This document shows positions 30,960-35,146 of a stretch of DNA of 35,146 bases, one piece after another (position 1 is the first letter of the stretch; each line of letters begins with the position of its first letter). The position numbers and the translations under genes were made by a program. The stretch spans positions 1 to 35,146 of the forward strand of contig MFZZ01000004.1 of the NCBI GenBank assembly GCA_001789555.1, in the 5' to 3' direction. The notes under the pieces were generated by a model, which searched no databases, was not told the DNA's origin, and saw only the letters and a program-made list of their open reading frames with translations. The stretch is from Candidatus Roizmanbacteria bacterium RIFCSPHIGHO2_12_FULL_38_13 (GTDB lineage: Bacteria > Patescibacteriota > Microgenomatia > UBA1406 > GWC2-37-13).

Positions 30960-31757
30960 ACCGTTGTCTATAATAATTACGACGTTCTTGAGGATTTTTT
31001 ACACTCGCTTCGTGCACAGATTAATCAGTCTTATCATCTATTTATTGTTGACGCCTCTGATGTCAAAAAACCTATAAATACACAAGATATTTATTCAACT
31101 ATCTTACCGATTAAAAATCATGGCTATGCATATGGAGTTAATGTAGGACTTGAGGAGGCAATAAAAAATAATATTCATACCTTTTGCATCATCAATGACG
31201 ATGTTTTTTTTCAGCCGGACTTTGTCCAGACTCTACAAATGTCTTTTAAATCCCATCCGCGTTCACTTATCGGCGGGGAAATATATTATGCAAAAGGGTT
31301 TGAATTCCACAAAGAAAAATATCAGACTTCAGATCTAGGTAAAGTCTTGTGGTATGCCGGAGGGTCGGTTGACTGGAATCATACATTTATTAAACATCGT
31401 GGAGTTGATGAAGTTGATTCTGGAAAATATGAGAGTGAAGAGAGAACTGGTTTTATAACAGGTTGCCTGACTTGTTTTGACAAGAGCGTGATTGACGCAA
31501 TCGGATTTTGGGACAGTCATTATTTCCTTTATTATGAAGATGCTGATTTTTGTGAACGTGCCAAGCAAAAAAATATACCTCTTGTGTTTGATCCGACCTT
31601 AAAAATCTGGCACAAAAATGCACAGTCGACTGAAGGTTCGGGATCGTCCGTTCATCAAAAGTTTCAAAAACAAGGCCGTTTGCGTTTTGCCATGAAGTAT
31701 GCGCCATGGAGAACAAAACTTCATATTTTAAAGAATTACTTTTTTAACAAACTGTAA
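30936..31757 (+). CDS. Family 2 glycosyltransferase, rhamnosyltransferase-like
   Basis: A 273-residue GT-A enzyme. IAIITVVYNNYDVLEDFL (5-22) is the nucleotide-binding start, FIVDASD (36-42) the first acidic site, GYAYGVNVGLEEA (63-75) the conserved G.a.g.N.g block, and CIINDDVFF (84-92) the metal site (D88-D89). TGFITGCLTCFDKSV and FLYYEDADFCERAK follow, with ED near the catalytic base position; these blocks are typical of WbbL/RfbF-type rhamnosyltransferases. It probably adds rhamnose or another deoxysugar to a lipid-linked glycan in the cytoplasm. It lies alone on the plus strand, starts under a perfect extended -10 box, and its 3' end overlaps the next, convergent gene by 22 bp. Confidence 0.88.
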   Translation: MTEHIAIITVVYNNYDVLEDFLHSLRAQINQSYHLFIVDASDVKKPINTQDIYSTILPIKNHGYAYGVNVGLEEAIKNNIHTFCIINDDVFFQPDFVQTLQMSFKSHPRSLIGGEIYYAKGFEFHKEKYQTSDLGKVLWYAGGSVDWNHTFIKHRGVDEVDSGKYESEERTGFITGCLTCFDKSVIDAIGFWDSHYFLYYEDADFCERAKQKNIPLVFDPTLKIWHKNAQSTEGSGSSVHQKFQKQGRLRFAMKYAPWRTKLHILKNYFFNKL

Positions 31758-32824
31758 ACTCTTTTATAAATAAGTAAATAAAGAAGATTTAAAATTATTG
31801 AAGAAATGATTATCCAGTGCTTCGTTAGCAATCTCTCATTTGTCCAATCTCCAAGGCGTATAAACGGGTAATAGGACATGAGCAAACCAAAAATAAATAT
31901 TTGCAGTTTATCTATGAACTTCGGATAAATTGGTAAAAAAATAAATAATGTTAAAAAATACCACGGCTGTATTTCTCGAAATAAAGATAAATATGCAATC
32001 AATAAAACCACTCCAAAAACAGCAACACGATTCAACCAATGTTCTTTTTTTTTGCGCAAAAATAATAGAGGTAAAGTGATGTACTTTATGCCGCCAGATA
32101 GCAATAATAATAATCTGCCCATCCACTCTTTTTTTTCTTTAAGATAATAAAATCCTGCAACAGCTAAACTTACCGCGATAAGATCGTTATGGGCATTGAC
32201 CAGACCTTCGATAATGATCAGTGGATGTGTCGCAAAAACAAGTGCTGATCTTTTATCAATCTTTTGCAGATAATAAACTCCAATGAGATAACTTGCAATA
32301 AATAGAAACTTAAAAAAAACAAAATTTAAAATAAACTTTCCGAAAGCTAAAAATGAAGGAATTATTGTAAGCACGAGAAAAGATGGTCCATATGGATATG
32401 AACGGTGCACCCAGTGCATGAATCGTAGCCATTCATCACGAGGGAAATCAAGCGGTGTTTTTAAATATGGATTTTGATGATAATAGGTAAAAATTTTTGC
32501 ATCAAAAATATAGTTAAAAAAATCATGTGATAAGAATGGATAAGAAATAACAATAATAAGCGAGACCAAAATGGCAAGGGTAAATGGACTGGCGATTTTC
32601 ATTGATCTACTTATAAAAATAAAATGAAATAAAAATAATAAAAGCACTAATGCAAGATATAAGTACCAGGATAACTCCCGCTGGTAATATCCAATCTGAA
32701 TGAATGTATCCTGAAATATTCTCCACCAAGAAGCATTTATCAGTGTGAGATTTGGGTCAATTAATACATATGAATATGTACTTAAACCTATTAGAACAAT
32801 CAAGTAGACAATAATAATAATCAT
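31736..32824 (-). CDS. MptA/MptB-like (GT87-related) GT-C mannosyltransferase
   Basis: A 362-residue protein with about ten helices. PFLSHDFFNYIFDAKIFTYY (D101) is followed by NPYLKTPLDFP (118-128) and SYPYGPSFL, then HPLIIIEGLVNAHNDLIAVSLA: this matches the DvysY...GxNPY, YGP and NPL...GHND pattern of alpha-mannopyranosyltransferases MptA/MptB and related polyprenyl-phosphomannose-dependent enzymes. It is shorter than actinobacterial MptA/B (about 500). A role in adding mannose or a like sugar on the outer face is inferred. It starts 1 bp after the stop of the GT39 remnant upstream, so both are on one transcript. Confidence 0.8.
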   Translation of the reverse strand: MIIIIVYLIVLIGLSTYSYVLIDPNLTLINASWWRIFQDTFIQIGYYQRELSWYLYLALVLLLFLFHFIFISRSMKIASPFTLAILVSLIIVISYPFLSHDFFNYIFDAKIFTYYHQNPYLKTPLDFPRDEWLRFMHWVHRSYPYGPSFLVLTIIPSFLAFGKFILNFVFFKFLFIASYLIGVYYLQKIDKRSALVFATHPLIIIEGLVNAHNDLIAVSLAVAGFYYLKEKKEWMGRLLLLLSGGIKYITLPLLFLRKKKEHWLNRVAVFGVVLLIAYLSLFREIQPWYFLTLFIFLPIYPKFIDKLQIFIFGLLMSYYPFIRLGDWTNERLLTKHWIIISSIILNLLYLLIYKRVYSLLKK

Positions 32825-32825
32825 G

Positions 32826-33299
32826 TTATCTTTCTGTAATTATCGAAAATGAATTATTTTTAGCTTTTAATTTATATGGCAAACCTGCCTTTTGGTAATT
32901 ATCGACAATACCGTTTCTTATCACTAGAATAACATTTTCCTTATGATCAAATTTCTTTTTCTTTGTTAATAATGTCAGTCCATATATTAAGTAACCGAAA
33001 GCGCCAATTGACAAAATCATGAAAGTAAGCAGCCAAATGTAATACCACTTACGAATACCCATGTGCAGATAAAACAATGGCAATTGCCATTCAAGATAAT
33101 CTTTCCCGTTAAATTGCAAATTAATCCAGTCATTGGTTATGATGATTTCTCTCGCTATTGATCCATACCATGCCTCATCCCAGCTCGTAAGAGAGTGATA
33201 ATCGAGTCTATAAAAAAACAATAAAGAAGAAAAAATGACAAGAATGTATAATAAAAAATTACTCTTTGTATGTGTAGCGAAAAACGAAGCTTTGTTCAC
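32826..33299 (-). pseudogene. Internally deleted GT39 (ArnT-like) remnant
   Basis: A 157-residue reading frame that keeps only the two ends of an ArnT-type protein. The N-terminal part has helix 1 (about 15-31), SWDEAWYGSIAREI with D41-E42, and the outer-loop block DYLEWQLPLFYLHMG. Right after that, where about nine helices should follow, it jumps to a single helix (KWYYIWLLTFMILSIGAFGYLIYG) and a short soluble tail resembling the end of the C-terminal outer domain. Full members have 420-580 residues, so about 300 are missing, yet the frame is kept. The start is GTG at 33299 with no clear promoter. It is probably inactive as a glycosyltransferase, but it could be expressed. It lies 1 bp before the MptB-like gene. 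Confidence 0.7.
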
Positions 33300-33489
33300 G
33301 TATTGATTTTTTTACAAAAATAATATTCTTCTTCTGCTATTTTAGATTAGTCACCATGTATTTTCAAACAGTTTGGATATACACGACTTTATTTTATTAT
33401 ATAAACTCACCTCATAAAGCATTGCTGAACCTGTACACGATTGGTATGATAAGAATAACGAGATAAATGATGAATGGTTGATAAAAAGC

Positions 33490-34860
33490 ATGAAAAAAAA
33501 ATTTCAAAAATATATTCTTCCTTTTTGTATCGTATTTTTATTATTTGCTTTTTTAAGATTTTATAATCTTGAAAGACGGATAGAGTTCTCTTGGGATCAG
33601 GAGCAATTTTCTACACAAATCAGAGAAATAGTACGTGATAACAAATTCACACTTCTTGGACCACGCGTAACCGATGACAAAGGGTTTTTTCTCGCGCCAT
33701 ATTTTACTTATTTACTTCTTCCCTTTTATTTAACGACAAATCTTCATCCGTCGGCACTTGTGCCTTTTCTTTACGTTGTAAATACAATCTTCTTTGTAAT
33801 GGCTTCATTTACAATCAGTCAAATATCTAATGTACGTTTTGCGCTCTTCTTTCTGATACTTTGGGCAATTAATCCTTTACTTGTCCATTATGATACGAAG
33901 CCATGGTGGCCAGTACTCATACCGCTTGGAGTGATTATTATTTGGTTTTTAATCTACAAAATCTATGAAAAAAATGAGTTGAAATATTGGTTATTACTGG
34001 GGATTACTCTTGGAATATTCATGAATATGCATTTTCAGTTTATTTTTATATGCGCATTTGCATTTATTTTTTTAATAATTCATTATTCGAAAAAAATAAA
34101 GCAAGTTTACTTGAAGATGATTTTCTTGATTACTTCGTTTGCTCTTATCTTCATCCCACTTCTACTTTTTGATCTCCGTCATGACTATCTAAATACTCGA
34201 CTTTTTATCAATTACTTCACCTCCAGAGCACTTGACGATTCAATTATTGTTTTTAGCTGGAAGCCTGTTCTTACCAACCTTATCTTGCCTTTAACAGGGA
34301 TAAAAAATCCCAACATATCGATTATTTTTTTGATTTTGATGGGAGGGGGATTGCTGTATCTAATAAAAATTAGAAAGAATTTTCAGCGCACTTTTTATAT
34401 CTCAACTTTAATTCTATTAATTCTTACTGTGCTAGGTTTTTCTTTCTATGGCAGTCGCCCATCGGAGTATTACTTCGTGTATCTTTATCCGTTTATCTAT
34501 ATTTTTATAGCAGATATTTTAATTTCTTCAAAAAATACTTTTGTTTCGATCTTTGCGATCATTTTTCTCATAATTATTAATGCTTCTGACCTTAAAAAAA
34601 GCATCCAAGATCATCCCGGAGGACTGTACTACAAAGATATCGCTGTACGACGGATCCTGCAATACACAAAAGATAAAAAAGTTAATATCGCTTTTGATAT
34701 GCCACCTGGTAATGACGGCTACTATTACTTCATGAAATATTACCGGATTGAAAGTTCACAAAATCCGAGCGACCCTACAATATTATTGCGTATCCCTCCC
34801 AAAAATGACGATATAAGAATCAAGAGTATTGGTTTACATATTCCTAAAGAACTTAAATGA
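33490..34860 (+). CDS. GT39-like (GT-C) membrane glycosyltransferase, DQ subtype
   Basis: A 456-residue polytopic protein: helix 1 (about 8-23), RIEFSWDQEQFSTQIREI with D36-Q37 in place of D-E, then DKGFFLAPYFTYLLLPFY, about ten helices and a short outer tail with IAFDMPPGNDGYYYFMKYY. It shares the DQ motif, the LAPYFTYLL/LGPFYYYLI block, the SF...NP.L region and FDLRHDYLN with the gene at 10068, so they are paralogs separated by 23 kb. Start: ATG at 33490 rather than the in-frame TTG at 33478. The 190-bp gap before it has no gene and only weak -10 candidates. Substrate unknown. Confidence 0.8.
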   Translation: MKKKFQKYILPFCIVFLLFAFLRFYNLERRIEFSWDQEQFSTQIREIVRDNKFTLLGPRVTDDKGFFLAPYFTYLLLPFYLTTNLHPSALVPFLYVVNTIFFVMASFTISQISNVRFALFFLILWAINPLLVHYDTKPWWPVLIPLGVIIIWFLIYKIYEKNELKYWLLLGITLGIFMNMHFQFIFICAFAFIFLIIHYSKKIKQVYLKMIFLITSFALIFIPLLLFDLRHDYLNTRLFINYFTSRALDDSIIVFSWKPVLTNLILPLTGIKNPNISIIFLILMGGGLLYLIKIRKNFQRTFYISTLILLILTVLGFSFYGSRPSEYYFVYLYPFIYIFIADILISSKNTFVSIFAIIFLIIINASDLKKSIQDHPGGLYYKDIAVRRILQYTKDKKVNIAFDMPPGNDGYYYFMKYYRIESSQNPSDPTILLRIPPKNDDIRIKSIGLHIPKELK

Positions 34861-34890
34861 TAGATTTATGAAATAGTCTTTAAGAATCTT

Positions 34891-35146
34891 ATGAAAATCA
34901 TGGAAAATAATTTGCTTGCAAAAATTGCGATTATACTGATAGCCAGTCTTCTGGTATGGTTTAATCTTATTTCACCCGTACTGCATTTTAAAAATAAATT
35001 CACCGAAAAATATAATCCGAAGCTTTACGAATTAAAATACAATCGTTCCCAATATGTTATTCCCCAGTCAAAAAATCCAATTTCCGATGAGGAAATTTAC
35101 AGTCATGCTGGATACATGTATGCAAAAGGATTAAACCCCATCCTCA
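34891..35146 (+). CDS. Partial GT-C-like membrane protein (runs off the window)
   Basis: Starts at ATG 34891 and is open to the window end, 85 codons. Helix 1 is at about residues 8-28, then an outer loop of about 35 polar residues, then ISDEEIYSHAGYMYAKGLNP, with D66-E67 and a GYMYAKGLNP block. This layout of one helix, a longer loop, and DE followed by a sugar-enzyme-like AGY..KG.NP block fits the GT-C proteins of the island, with an unusually long spacing between helix 1 and DE. The rest of the protein is not in view. It follows the DQ-type gene by 30 bp on the same strand. Confidence 0.6.
   Translation, partial: MKIMENNLLAKIAIILIASLLVWFNLISPVLHFKNKFTEKYNPKLYELKYNRSQYVIPQSKNPISDEEIYSHAGYMYAKGLNPIL

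Noticed and set aside
33300-33489. Hidden small gene in the 190-bp gap before the gene at 33490
   Set aside because: I see no frame with a plausible start, composition or motif; it holds only AT-rich sequence with weak -10 candidates.

Overview
The window looks like a low-GC, very compact bacterial chromosome, most likely from a Candidate Phyla Radiation / Patescibacteria lineage (Microgenomates-like). This is an inference from gene style: no gap over 300 bp lacks a gene or tRNA, reading frames abut or overlap, Shine-Dalgarno sites are scarce, UGA is used as a stop (so not the UGA=Gly code of Gracilibacteria), and membrane glycosyltransferases are extremely abundant. No marker gene fixes the taxonomy.

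Region 1 (1-3600) is housekeeping: a small membrane protein, a Nudix hydrolase, five minus-strand tRNAs (Gly-GCC, Phe-GAA, Ile-UAU, Ala-CGC, Arg-CCG), two unrecognised membrane proteins, and a gamma-glutamylcyclotransferase-like gene upstream of uppP. Region 2 (3600-10042) holds a GT4 glycosyltransferase interrupted by an in-frame palindromic repeat, mutM, a MacAB-type operon (adaptor, ATPase, FtsX permease) broken by palindromic repeats, and a PIG-V-like membrane protein.

Region 3 (about 8.9-35.1 kb) is a glycan assembly island. It has about sixteen polytopic GT-C-type proteins, most with an acidic DE, DQ or HD motif after the first membrane helix. They sit with an ALG5/DPM1-like GT2 (expected to make a polyprenyl-phosphate sugar donor), two more GT2 enzymes, and a Wzx-like flippase. 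Inferred working: the GT2 loads sugar on a lipid phosphate in the cytoplasm, the flippase exports lipid-linked glycan, and the GT-C enzymes use lipid-phosphate sugars outside the membrane. UppP could recycle the undecaprenyl diphosphate carrier, and the GT4 could act early. The acceptor (protein, lipid or S-layer) is not visible here.

Other points of interest: many genes have a TATAAT-like -10 box (often extended, TGnTATAAT) only 5-9 bp before the start codon, implying leaderless mRNAs; two divergent genes at 30.9 kb have crossed starts with each promoter inside the other gene; palindromic repeats show a compensatory base-pair change; a GT39 gene survives as a 157-residue remnant; and a duplicated 14-nt tRNA-Phe end lies beside a palindrome.
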